DNA of 64,000 bases, taken from positions 124,001 to 188,000 of the forward strand of contig CAYLVB010000010.1 of NCBI GenBank assembly GCA_964387075.1. The letters run 5' to 3'. Source of the DNA: PALSA-968 sp964387075 (lineage in GTDB: Bacteria; Bacteroidota; Bacteroidia; B-17B0; Aurantibacillaceae). Shown one piece after another: positions 42,538-50,518 of the stretch (its first letter is position 1; each line of letters starts with the position of its first letter). A model generated the notes under the pieces. That model saw only the letters and a program-made list of their open reading frames with translations. It did not search any database and was not told where the DNA came from. The translations under genes were made by a program, and so were the position numbers.

Positions 42538-43211
42538 TATTTGCTATAGTCTCTTTCTCCGAAAATACTGCTGCCCACCCGCACCATGGTTGAACCTTCT
42601 TCGATAGCGATCTTCAGATCGGAACTCATGCCCATGGATAAAGTTTCAAGTTTCAAGTTCGAAGTTTCGGGTTCCCGGCGAAGTTTTTGAAAAAAAGCAT
42701 GCAGCGAATTGAATTCAGCCCTGATCTGCTTGTCATTGTTCGTATTCGTGGCCATACCCATCAATCCAACGATCTTGATGTTCTTCAGCTTCTGAAAATC
42801 TTCCGTCTTCAAATATCCCTCACATTCCTCAAAGCTGAAACCGAATTTGGTCTCTTCTTTGGCAATATAGATCTGCAAAAGGCAATCGATCACACGCTTG
42901 TTCTTCAGCGCCTGTTTGTTTATTTCCTCAAGCAATTTCGAACTGTCTACGGCGTGTATCAAATGCACGAAAGGCGCTATGTATTTTACCTTATTGGTTT
43001 GTAAATGACCAATGGCGTGCCAGCGTATGTCTTTTGGTAAAAGCGTTTCCTTTTCGGCCAGCTCCTGGGCGTAGTTCTCTCCAAAGTCGCGCTGCCCGGC
43101 CTCGTAGGCTTCTTGTATTTGCTCAAGAGGCTTGGTCTTGGAAACGGCGATCAGCGTAACATGTGCCGGTAATTGCGACTTAATATAGGCTAGATTTTCT
43201 TTTATATTCAT
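42537..43211 (-). CDS. YggS-family pyridoxal phosphate homeostasis protein
   Basis: This 224-residue alanine-racemase-N-fold protein binds PLP through the lysine in IAVSKTKPLEQIQEAYEAG (about 21-39) and controls free PLP and amino-acid balance rather than catalysing a known reaction. Other family blocks are FGENYAQELAEKE, WHAIGHLQTNKVKYI (about 63-77), GLMGMAT and the final LSMGMSSDLKIAIEEGSTMV with RVGSSIFGER. The ends overlap both neighbours (1 base downstream, 4 bases upstream), showing tight translational coupling in the operon. Confidence 0.94.
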   Translation of the reverse strand: MNIKENLAYIKSQLPAHVTLIAVSKTKPLEQIQEAYEAGQRDFGENYAQELAEKETLLPKDIRWHAIGHLQTNKVKYIAPFVHLIHAVDSSKLLEEINKQALKNKRVIDCLLQIYIAKEETKFGFSFEECEGYLKTEDFQKLKNIKIVGLMGMATNTNNDKQIRAEFNSLHAFFQKLRREPETSNLKLETLSMGMSSDLKIAIEEGSTMVRVGSSIFGERDYSK

Positions 43212-44137
43212 TTTTTGCCGGGAGTATCAGAAAAAGGTTTCCTGCCAAATAACCAGGCAAGGTGTTCCGTTTCTATCATGTCGATCTCAATTCTTTCTGC
43301 TTCCAGCGCGGCTTCTTCCGCAGTTTTTGTATATGCGGCTATCGAGCGGTCAAAAACGTTCAGCTCTTTATAGATCTGTGAAGTGAAATGCCTGTATAAA
43401 AAAACTTCGTCGAGATTGGTAATGGCCGGGTTGTGCTTCTCATGGGCTTCCTGTTTTGCCAGCACTTTTCTCAGGGCCGGGTAATACAGCCAGCCAAAAC
43501 CAATACTTTCCTCATCCTGGGTCTCCTGTTGTCTCAATATCGGGTATAGGCCAACAATACGTACTTCCGCTTTGTTTTTTGTCTCATCAAAGAACCAATC
43601 CTCTTTCACGCGGTAAGAAATGACCTCGTAACGAACACCGGAAAAATTTAATTTGATATCCGACTTCGTACGGGCATTCTGAAATTCCTCATCCCTGTAT
43701 AAGACAAGGGAATCGGTTTGAATGAGATCGTATAAAATTTGGTATAGGTCAGGGTTATTGAACAACACCGGGTTTTTCTCTTTGTAAACATTTCTCCACA
43801 CTCTTTTCATCACCACAATGTCGTTTTCTTTTAAGGGTGTATAATTAAAATAACCATCCTTATTCCTGGTTAATGAATCAACAGTAACTACGTGCTCAAT
43901 ATGTATCTTTCCTGTAGAGTCCCAAATATCCCATTTTCCAATACGCAGATTATCTTTAAGATTACCTTCCGCCATCTTATGTCCGTTCGGGTAATGCGAA
44001 ACATATTTTCCGTCGAACAGTCCGTTCCGGGTGTGATACTCTACCTTGATCTTTTTATCCTGGTACACATGCTTTTTATGCTGCCCGAAAACGAAGGCGC
44101 TGAGCAGTAAAAGGATATTAAGAAAAAGGATCCTCAT
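43208..44137 (-). CDS. GldN-like protein with N-terminal MORN-type repeats
   Basis: This 309-residue exported protein (signal MRILFLNILLLLSAFVFGQ) has two parts. Residues about 30-80 form two MORN/YwqK-type repeats (NGLFDGKYVSHYPNGHKMAE, NLRIGKWDIWDSTGK). Residues about 105-305 match the gliding/T9SS protein GldN (PorN): ENDIVVMKRVWRNVYKEKNP, VISYRVKEDWFFDETKN, VRIVGLYPI, YYPALRKVLAKQEA, and FTSQIYKELNVFDRSIAAY. GldN normally lies in a gldKLMN cluster and helps form the periplasmic ring. Here it is alone, in an operon with DUF1015, YggS and a BamA-like barrel. A paralogue with a new role is likely. Confidence 0.8.
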   Translation of the reverse strand: MRILFLNILLLLSAFVFGQHKKHVYQDKKIKVEYHTRNGLFDGKYVSHYPNGHKMAEGNLKDNLRIGKWDIWDSTGKIHIEHVVTVDSLTRNKDGYFNYTPLKENDIVVMKRVWRNVYKEKNPVLFNNPDLYQILYDLIQTDSLVLYRDEEFQNARTKSDIKLNFSGVRYEVISYRVKEDWFFDETKNKAEVRIVGLYPILRQQETQDEESIGFGWLYYPALRKVLAKQEAHEKHNPAITNLDEVFLYRHFTSQIYKELNVFDRSIAAYTKTAEEAALEAERIEIDMIETEHLAWLFGRKPFSDTPGKK

Positions 44138-45381
44138 TCGCCAAGACTGTAAACTACAAGTCCGCTCCGTATTTTGGGTTCTACCCAGGTGGTTTTTGGG
44201 GGCATGATGCCATTGATATCCGCAATATGCTTTAGGTCGGTCATACTCACCGGGAAAAGCCCGAACGCAATTTGATATTTACCCGAATCTACCTGCGCTT
44301 TCAATTCTTCCATGCCCTTTACGCCCGGCACAAATGCAACACGTTTATTGGTACGAAGGTCTTCAATTCCTAAAATTGGCGCGAGGATATGATCGGATAA
44401 AATAGACGCGTCCAGATTCTTCACCGCGTTACCTGTACCGCAGATCTCGGGCTTGGCTTTCAGTTCGTACCATTTTCCATCTACATACATACTGAACTTA
44501 TGTTTGTGCTCAGGCTTGTACAGATTTTGGTTGTGGGGCAGCAACCGAAATTTCTCCTTTATTTTTTCCAGCAGTTCAGGGATCTTGTAACCATTCAGGT
44601 CAGTGACTACCCGGTTAAAATCAAAGACCTTCAATTGGTTCTCGGAAAAGAAAATACCGAGGTAATAATTATAGCTTTCTTTTCCCGTGTGGTTGGGATT
44701 TTTTTCTTTTATAGAACGCGCCAAACTTGAAGAAGAGGCGGAACGGTGGTGCCCGTCGGCAATATAAATGGCGTTCATTTTCTCAAAAGCTTTGCGGATC
44801 GTGTCTACGTTCTTTTTATCACCAATGATCCAGAGCTTATGGCGCACCCGGTCTGTGGTTGTGAAATCGTAAGCCGGGTGTTTCACCAGGTAGTAATTGA
44901 TCAGGTCTTCGATCACCGCGTTATCGGGATAAAAGAATAGTACGGGTTCTGCATTGAAGTCGCAAACCTCGAGATAATCTTTCAGTTTTTCCTCCCGGTC
45001 CTTCAATGTTTGTTCGTGCTTTTTGATCACGCCGTTCTCGTAATCCTCTACCGAACTGCAGCCGATGATGCCGGTATAGATATTCCCCGCCTTCACCTGC
45101 TGGTACAAATAATAACTGGGTTTGTGGTCTCGAATGAAGATCTCGTCCTTCAAAAAGTCAAGGAACTTTGCCTTGGTTTTCTTCAAGCGTTCCGGCGAAC
45201 CGGGTTTGCTTCTCTTGGCGCTATCAAAATCAGGATTGATGATGTGCAGGAAAGAATAAGGATTGGTATCCAGTTTATGTTTCAGGATCTCTTTTTTGTA
45301 ATTATCGGCGCTGCGGGTAACCACCATATGCACCTTATCGGCAGCGGGACGAATACCTTTAAAGGGAATGATGCTGGCCAT
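44134..45381 (-). CDS. DUF1015 family protein
   Basis: The 415-residue protein follows the DUF1015 pattern. It begins ASIIPFKGIRPAADKVHMVV, with DNYKKEILKHKLDTNPYSFLH near residue 27. Central IADGHHRSASSSSLARSI (about 207-224) is the family hallmark. VKNLDASILSDHILAPILGI and AFVPGVKGMEELK lie near the end. A few relatives (SerK-like) phosphorylate free serine, so a kinase activity is conceivable, but I see no proof for this subgroup. It overlaps the GldN-like gene by 4 bases and follows the SPOR gene by 2, so it is part of the operon. Confidence 0.88.
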   Translation of the reverse strand: MASIIPFKGIRPAADKVHMVVTRSADNYKKEILKHKLDTNPYSFLHIINPDFDSAKRSKPGSPERLKKTKAKFLDFLKDEIFIRDHKPSYYLYQQVKAGNIYTGIIGCSSVEDYENGVIKKHEQTLKDREEKLKDYLEVCDFNAEPVLFFYPDNAVIEDLINYYLVKHPAYDFTTTDRVRHKLWIIGDKKNVDTIRKAFEKMNAIYIADGHHRSASSSSLARSIKEKNPNHTGKESYNYYLGIFFSENQLKVFDFNRVVTDLNGYKIPELLEKIKEKFRLLPHNQNLYKPEHKHKFSMYVDGKWYELKAKPEICGTGNAVKNLDASILSDHILAPILGIEDLRTNKRVAFVPGVKGMEELKAQVDSGKYQIAFGLFPVSMTDLKHIADINGIMPPKTTWVEPKIRSGLVVYSLGE

Positions 45382-45383
45382 TC

Positions 45384-45761
45384 TTACTTATTGGGTTTGA
45401 TCTTGCTTTTGATGATAAAAGCGTTGGGAAACTCGGGCTGGATCTTTTTCAGGATCTCGTGAGCGTCCACGCGCGTTTTAAAATTTCCTACAACGATCAC
45501 AAAATTGGGTTGCTTGTAATCTTCGTAAGCAAGTATGTCGGGGTACTTTGCCGAGAATTTCTGTTTCACTTCGCGGGCAGCGGTCTTATCAATGCCAAAA
45601 TGTATCTTGATGCGGTAACCGTCATACTCACCATCCGTTTTTCGGTGAAACTCGGAGTTCTTATCGCTCAGCATTTTCAGCTTGGCTTCGGCATCGGCCG
45701 ATGACTGGGCAAAAACACCGAAACCAAGAGCGGTAAAGAGTATGAATAATAAGTTTCTCAC
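45384..45761 (-). CDS. Small SPOR-domain exported protein
   Basis: This product of about 125 residues has a signal peptide (LLFILFTALGFGVFAQ), a short helix and a SPOR-like domain (YDGYRIKIHFGIDKTAAREV, then FVIVVGNFKTRVDAHEILKK and IIKSKIK). SPOR domains bind glycan strands at division or remodelling sites. GTG 45761 is chosen because it begins the signal peptide; the longer frame runs through the divergent promoter of mqnD. It is the first gene of the six-gene minus-strand operon ending with the BamA-like protein. Confidence 0.8.
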   Translation of the reverse strand: MRNLLFILFTALGFGVFAQSSADAEAKLKMLSDKNSEFHRKTDGEYDGYRIKIHFGIDKTAAREVKQKFSAKYPDILAYEDYKQPNFVIVVGNFKTRVDAHEILKKIQPEFPNAFIIKSKIKPNK

Positions 45762-45803
45762 TACGCAAAAGTATGCACTAAAAATCGCATTTTTGTATTT
45801 TAA

Positions 45804-46661
45804 ATGGAAAAAACGAAGATAAGCCTGGGTTTTTCGCCTTGTCCGAATGACTGTTTCATGTTCGACGCCCTTATCCATGGCAAAATTGATACCAAAGGTC
45901 TTGTTTTTGAGCCCGTAATTGAAGATGTTGAAACCCTCAACCGCATGGCATTTGCAGGCAAACTGGATGTTACCAAGTTAAGTTATCATGCCTTTGCCCA
46001 TTTAACGGGTGTTTACCAATTACTTACTTCGGGCAGCGCTTTGGGCTTCAATTGTGGTCCGCTTTTGACAGGACTTCCGGCAACAGTTGAGCGTATCGAA
46101 AAAAGCCCGGAAATTTTAGCTTCTTTAACAGTTGCCATTCCCGGAAAGTACACCACGGCTAATTTTTTGCTTTCACTGGCCTACCCGCAGTTAAAGCATA
46201 AAGCAGAGTTGGTCTTTTCTGAAATAGAAGGCGCTTTGCTTAGCGGTAAGGTCGACCTGGGGCTCATCATCCACGAGAATCGCTTTACTTACCTGCAAAA
46301 AGGGTTGGCTAAGGTAATGGACCTTGGTGAGTGGTGGGAGAAGGAAACACAAACTGCTATCCCGCTTGGTGGCATTGTGGTGAACAGGAATTTACCGGGT
46401 GAGACAAAGCTGCTGGTAAATGAATTGATCAAGAAAAGTGTGGAATACGCTTTTGCAAACCCGGCTGATGTACTGGGATTTGTGAAACAGCATGCGCAGG
46501 AAATGGATGAAAAGGTAATGAAGCAACACATCGATCTTTATGTAAATAAATTCTCGATCGACCTTGGCGAAGTGGGAAGGAAAGCGGTGAACGATCTTTT
46601 TGACCGGGCCGTGAAGGAAAAGATCATCGCGCAAAAACCTAAGGACCTTTTTGTAAAATAA
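45804..46661 (+). CDS. mqnD: 1,4-dihydroxy-6-naphthoate synthase MqnD
   Basis: MqnD converts cyclic de-hypoxanthinyl futalosine to 1,4-dihydroxy-6-naphthoate in the futalosine menaquinone pathway. The 285-residue periplasmic-binding-protein-like fold starts LGFSPCPNDCFMFDALIHGK (about 8-27). It continues VTKLSYHAFAHL and SGSALGFNCGPLLTG (about 76-90), and has an LGLIIHENRFTY active-site segment. It directly abuts the next gene (stop and ATG adjacent). With ubiE at 32134, the window supplies a middle and the last step of menaquinone biosynthesis. Confidence 0.95.
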   Translation: MEKTKISLGFSPCPNDCFMFDALIHGKIDTKGLVFEPVIEDVETLNRMAFAGKLDVTKLSYHAFAHLTGVYQLLTSGSALGFNCGPLLTGLPATVERIEKSPEILASLTVAIPGKYTTANFLLSLAYPQLKHKAELVFSEIEGALLSGKVDLGLIIHENRFTYLQKGLAKVMDLGEWWEKETQTAIPLGGIVVNRNLPGETKLLVNELIKKSVEYAFANPADVLGFVKQHAQEMDEKVMKQHIDLYVNKFSIDLGEVGRKAVNDLFDRAVKEKIIAQKPKDLFVK

Positions 46662-47786
46662 ATGGGAAAGAGGATCTTCTATATTTTCTTACTGGTCGTC
46701 GGCCTCAAGATATCGTATTTTTTATTCTATAAGATCTGTTACTCGAACTTTGAAGAGGCGCGGGTAGAGTGGAAGCGCGACATGATCACGCTCTTTTTTA
46801 ACAGCGATTCCGGTTGGTATGAGCGCATTGCTACCACGGGATACCCGACGATCGAAAAGCCGGAGGATATCGGGCATACAAAGGAAAATAAATACTACCA
46901 GACCGAGTGGGCCTTTTTCCCGGTGTACCCGCTCACGGTAAAAGCCGTGATGTGGTTGACAGGTTGGGATTTCCGGCATGCTGCTTTTCCGTTGTCGCTC
47001 ATCTATTGTTTTCTCTGCCTGGTCTCGTTCTATTTTCTAAATATAAAAGTATTGAATGCTACCGAAGAAAAGGCCTTCTTCCGCACCTTCGTTTTCGCGC
47101 TGCTGCCTTTTAATTATTATTTTTCCATGTATTATACCGAGGCTTTGTTCTTTACACTGATGGCCTGGTGTTTTATTTTTATAAAGGAAGACAAGTTGTG
47201 GGCGCTGTCTCTCTTGCTCATTCCGCTTGCGGTCATTCGCGCTAACGGACTCGTGATCTGTCTTCCGCTCTGGCTCTATTTCCTGGAAACACGCGGAAAA
47301 ACTTTGTTCAGGTGGGATATGGCTACTTTTTGGAAAAGTTTTTATTTCATTACGGCTCCTTTGGCATTTGCTGCGTATTGTATCTATCAAAAACAAATGA
47401 CCGGGATGTATTTTGCCTTCTCCGCCGCACAAGCCGGCTGGTATCGCGAAAGTATGTTGCCTTTCCTCTCCTTATTCCGAACCGGCGACCTCGCCTCACA
47501 ATTCAATTCCATCTATATTTTGGTTTATGTAACGGCAATTGTTATTTGTCGGAAGAAATTCCCGCTCAGTCTCAATGTTCTTCTCTGGATCAGCATCATA
47601 CTTCCGCTTTGTTCGGGTTCTACCATCGCGGTGCAGCGCTACATAGTTCCCGTTTTTCCTTTCACCATCATCATTTGCGATCTTTTGGAAAGAATAAAGT
47701 TTCGAAAAATGGTTTGGCCGCTTTTACTTGTTTTGCACTTCGCTACTTTCTATCTTTGGATCATCTCTCACCCCTTAAGCATGTAG
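46662..47786 (+). CDS. PIG-V-like GT-C membrane mannosyltransferase
   Basis: The 374-residue protein has about nine transmembrane segments and the loop pattern of GT-C glycosyltransferases of the PIG-V group: FNSDSGWYERIATTGYP (about 46-62), where the Asp is the usual catalytic position, then EWAFFPVYPLTVKAVMWLTG (about 84-103). Members use polyprenyl-phosphate sugars. The bacterial substrate is unknown; a surface glycan or glycoprotein is plausible. It starts at the base after the mqnD stop and is followed after 1 base by an acetyltransferase, so the three form one operon. Confidence 0.78.
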   Translation: MGKRIFYIFLLVVGLKISYFLFYKICYSNFEEARVEWKRDMITLFFNSDSGWYERIATTGYPTIEKPEDIGHTKENKYYQTEWAFFPVYPLTVKAVMWLTGWDFRHAAFPLSLIYCFLCLVSFYFLNIKVLNATEEKAFFRTFVFALLPFNYYFSMYYTEALFFTLMAWCFIFIKEDKLWALSLLLIPLAVIRANGLVICLPLWLYFLETRGKTLFRWDMATFWKSFYFITAPLAFAAYCIYQKQMTGMYFAFSAAQAGWYRESMLPFLSLFRTGDLASQFNSIYILVYVTAIVICRKKFPLSLNVLLWISIILPLCSGSTIAVQRYIVPVFPFTIIICDLLERIKFRKMVWPLLLVLHFATFYLWIISHPLSM

Positions 47787-47787
47787 T

Positions 47788-48279
47788 ATGACCACCTACC
47801 GCGATGCAACCTTAAAAGATCTTCCCGCGATTGTAGGAACATACAATTCCACAATTCCCACCCGTATGGTGACAGCTGATCTTGAGCCTGCTTCGGTAGA
47901 AAGCAAGGTAGCCTGGTTCAGCCTGCACAATCCAAAAACACGCCCGCTTTGGGTTGTTGAGTATCATGGCGAGTACGCCGGCTGGATCAGTTTCACTGAT
48001 TTCAAGAGTCGGCATGCCTATCACAAAACCGCCGAGCTTGGTATTTACCTCGAGACGAAGTTCAGGGGCAAAGGTCTTGGCGACGCCTGTTTGCAATATG
48101 CTATTGAAAGATCTCCTTCGCTTGAGATAACGAACCTCACCGGTTTTATCTTTGGCCATAACGAGCCGAGCCTGCGTCTTTTTTACAAACACGGCTTTGA
48201 AAAATGGGCGCACATGCCGGGCATTTGCGACATGGAAGGCATCCTGCGCGACGTTATTATCCTTGGCAGAAAAGTGTAA
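47788..48279 (+). CDS. GNAT acetyltransferase (phosphinothricin acetyltransferase-like)
   Basis: This 163-residue protein starts TTYRDATLKDLPAIVGTYNS, as in the PAT/MnaT group. It has YAGWISFTDFKSRHAYHKTA and the acetyl-CoA motif LGIYLETKFRGKGLGDACLQ (about 86-105), followed by GHNEPSLRLFYKHGFEKWAH. The C-terminal GICDMEGILRDVIILG is the usual PAT end. Relatives acetylate phosphinothricin or methionine sulfoximine; physiological use here may be detoxification of amino-acid analogues. Last gene of the mqnD operon. Confidence 0.9.
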   Translation: MTTYRDATLKDLPAIVGTYNSTIPTRMVTADLEPASVESKVAWFSLHNPKTRPLWVVEYHGEYAGWISFTDFKSRHAYHKTAELGIYLETKFRGKGLGDACLQYAIERSPSLEITNLTGFIFGHNEPSLRLFYKHGFEKWAHMPGICDMEGILRDVIILGRKV

Positions 48280-48299
48280 TGCCAAAAAGGTATTATTTG

Positions 48300-48307
48300 T
48301 ACCTTTA
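48300..48307 (+). promoter_or_regulatory. Putative -7 box
   Basis: TACCTTTA ends 5 bases before the GTG start of the aminopeptidase gene. It differs from consensus only at the last base, and no -33 TTTG is seen. Confidence 0.4.
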
Positions 48308-48312
48308 TAGGA

Positions 48313-50238
48313 GTGAAATGGCTTTTCTTTCTTCTTTCGGTACTTTTCTCGCAAATTTTGTGGGCGCAATCGTATTTCTCAAAATTCATTGAGTCGGAAA
48401 AGAAAGCTTTCCGTGGATCTTATTCCGATCACAGTTGCGCGGCAAGCGCGAATTACGACGTGAAGTATTATTGCTGTTACTGGAACCTCGACCCTGCCGC
48501 TTCGGGTATTTCGGGGAACGTGGCCATGCATTTCAAAACGCTTTCCGCTTTTGATTCGCTGCAAATGGATATTTCTATCGCGTTAACTGTTGATAGCGTA
48601 CTTTACCACGGAACTAAGATCAACTTTCTGCAGCAAACAGGGGATGTAGTGGGGATCAAATTTCCTGCTGTGATAAATGCGAATAGTCTTGATTCTGTGA
48701 AGGTCTATTATCATGGTTTCCCCACTTCCAGCGGTTTTGGTTCATTCATTCAAACCACGCATGGAAGTAATAAGCCTGTTGTGTGGACACTCTCCGAACC
48801 CTACGGCGCACGCGATTGGTGGCCCTGCAAAATGACGTTGGATGATAAAGCCGACTCGATCGATATTTTCATAATCGCTCCCGATAGCAACAAAACCGCC
48901 TCCAACGGCTTACTGAAACAAGTGATCCCGCAGGGAGTAAACAATATTTTCCACTGGCAACACAAATATCCCATTCCAACCTATCTTATTTGCGCGGCAG
49001 TCACCAATTACACGGAGTACACTGATTCCGTGACGCTCTCAACCGGTAAAGTGCCTTTGCTGTATTATACGTATCCCGAGGACAGCGCCAATTCGCGCAT
49101 CACCGAAGCGCAGTTAATTACTGTAATGAAGTATTACGACAGTTTGTTCATTCCGTATCCATTCATGAATGAGAAGTATGGCCATGCGCAATTCAGCTGG
49201 GGCGGGGGAATGGAGCACCAGACGATGACCTTTATCGTTGGTTATTATATCGATCTTCTTTCGCACGAATTGTCGCATCATTGGTTCGGCGATCATGTTA
49301 CCTGCGGATCCTGGGAGGATCTTTGGCTGAATGAAGGATTTGCGACATGGTGTACGGGAATAAGTCTTGGCCGATTGTATGGCCCCGGTGCCTACCGTAT
49401 CTGGCAGGAGCAGCAGATAGGGAACATCACTTCCGTCCCCGACGGCTCGGTTTGGGTGGACGATACATTGAGTGTAGGAAGACTTTTCAGTGGTCGTTTA
49501 ACCTATGCAAAGGGCGCTTATCTCCTGCACATGCTGCGCTGGAAATTAGGCGACAACGCATTTTTCTCTGCTATACGCAATTACCAGAACGATCCACAGC
49601 TTTCTTACGCCTTCGCCAGGACCAATGATCTCAAAGGTCACCTCGAGGCAACATCCGGTAAGAGTCTGACAAATTTTTTTACGCAATGGTTCTACGGCCA
49701 GGGATATCCTTCATACCTCACCATCTGGAGCCAGGATCAAAACAACCAATTAAAAATTACGCTGAATCAAACTACCTCGCATAGTTCAGTGCCCTTTTTT
49801 GAGATGCCTGTGCCCATAGAGGTGAAAGGCCAGGGATACGATACTATTTTGGTCTTCGATCACACAGCAAACGGGCAAACTTTTTACGCGAATTTAAATT
49901 TCAAGGTAGATAGCATTCACTTCGACCCGAACCTGGAAATATTATCTGCGCAAAATAAGATCATGCAGGAGTACGAGTATCTGCGCAGTCAGCTTGACCT
50001 GGTGATCTATCCCAACCCGGCCACCACGAAACTGAACATCGAGGTGAATGACCTGGTTAATTATCCCTCCAGGGTGGAATTATATGACATTCTTGGACAG
50101 AAAGTAATGGAGGTAAGCCCGCACCAGAACAAATTCTCGCTCGATCTGGTTGATTTTGCCCAGGGGAGCTATTTTTTAAGGATCATTTCGGGAGGGAAGT
50201 CAACTTCCCATAAGATAGTGATCGATAAGGAGAATTAA
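48313..50238 (+). CDS. M1-family metallopeptidase exported by T9SS
   Basis: This 641-residue zinc aminopeptidase has a signal peptide (WLFFLLSVLFSQILWAQ) and an N-terminal beta domain. The peptide-binding motif is WGGGMEHQT (about 296-304). The zinc site is HELSH at 318-322 with the third ligand Glu341 (WLNEGFATW). A C-terminal type IX sorting domain (VIYPNPATTKLNIEVND, then QGSYFLRIISGG) means it is secreted and probably surface-attached. It removes N-terminal residues from external peptides. GTG start at 48313 is set by the signal peptide. It is the last host gene before tRNA-Arg. Confidence 0.93.
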   Translation: MKWLFFLLSVLFSQILWAQSYFSKFIESEKKAFRGSYSDHSCAASANYDVKYYCCYWNLDPAASGISGNVAMHFKTLSAFDSLQMDISIALTVDSVLYHGTKINFLQQTGDVVGIKFPAVINANSLDSVKVYYHGFPTSSGFGSFIQTTHGSNKPVVWTLSEPYGARDWWPCKMTLDDKADSIDIFIIAPDSNKTASNGLLKQVIPQGVNNIFHWQHKYPIPTYLICAAVTNYTEYTDSVTLSTGKVPLLYYTYPEDSANSRITEAQLITVMKYYDSLFIPYPFMNEKYGHAQFSWGGGMEHQTMTFIVGYYIDLLSHELSHHWFGDHVTCGSWEDLWLNEGFATWCTGISLGRLYGPGAYRIWQEQQIGNITSVPDGSVWVDDTLSVGRLFSGRLTYAKGAYLLHMLRWKLGDNAFFSAIRNYQNDPQLSYAFARTNDLKGHLEATSGKSLTNFFTQWFYGQGYPSYLTIWSQDQNNQLKITLNQTTSHSSVPFFEMPVPIEVKGQGYDTILVFDHTANGQTFYANLNFKVDSIHFDPNLEILSAQNKIMQEYEYLRSQLDLVIYPNPATTKLNIEVNDLVNYPSRVELYDILGQKVMEVSPHQNKFSLDLVDFAQGSYFLRIISGGKSTSHKIVIDKEN

Positions 50239-50295
50239 CGAAAAATCGGTACTTTTGTCCCCCGCAAAAGGGATTCCTCCGGAACAGCCCTATTT

Positions 50296-50369
50296 GGTCC
50301 CGTAGCTCAGCTGGATAGAGCATCAGCCTTCTAAGCTGACGGTCTTTGGTTCGAATCCAAACGGGATCA
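50296..50369 (+). tRNA. tRNA-Arg (anticodon TCT)
   Basis: The cloverleaf is complete. The acceptor GGTCCCG pairs with CGGGATC (one G-T pair). The D-arm is GCTC/GAGC. The anticodon stem TCAGC/GCTGA encloses loop CTTCTAA, giving anticodon TCT (reads AGA). The T-arm TTTGG/CCAAA encloses TTCGAAT. The discriminator is A and CCA is not encoded. Its 3' end is the presumed integration site of the island that follows. Confidence 0.97.
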
Positions 50370-50384
50370 CGGTGCCAAGCCAAT

Positions 50385-50437
50385 AGAACCCCCACAGTTT
50401 TAAACGAAAGTTTGATCCGGGCTGGGGGTTCTTGCTT
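50385..50437 (+). terminator. Hairpin after tRNA-Arg
   Basis: AGAACCCCCA (50385-50394) and TGGGGGTTCT (50423-50432) are perfect 10-base complements, followed by TGCTTTTT. This can end the tRNA transcript. Confidence 0.65.
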
Positions 50438-50465
50438 TTTATGACTAGCTGATCCGCCCCCACTG

Positions 50466-50485
50466 ACGTGCGAAAAACGTGCGAA
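50466..50485 (+). repeat. Direct repeat ACGTGCGAA near the integrase gene
   Basis: ACGTGCGAA occurs at 50466-50474 and 50477-50485 (11-base period) between the tRNA end and the integrase start. This is where arm-type recombinase binding sites would be expected. Confidence 0.45.
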
Positions 50486-50518
50486 TCTTACCTGTGATGG
50501 CTACAACCCCATGTAGCT

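Noticed and set aside
47312..47791. 159-codon frame overlapping the PIG-V-like gene
   Set aside because: It lies in another frame within a clear membrane-protein gene and lacks any coherent domain.
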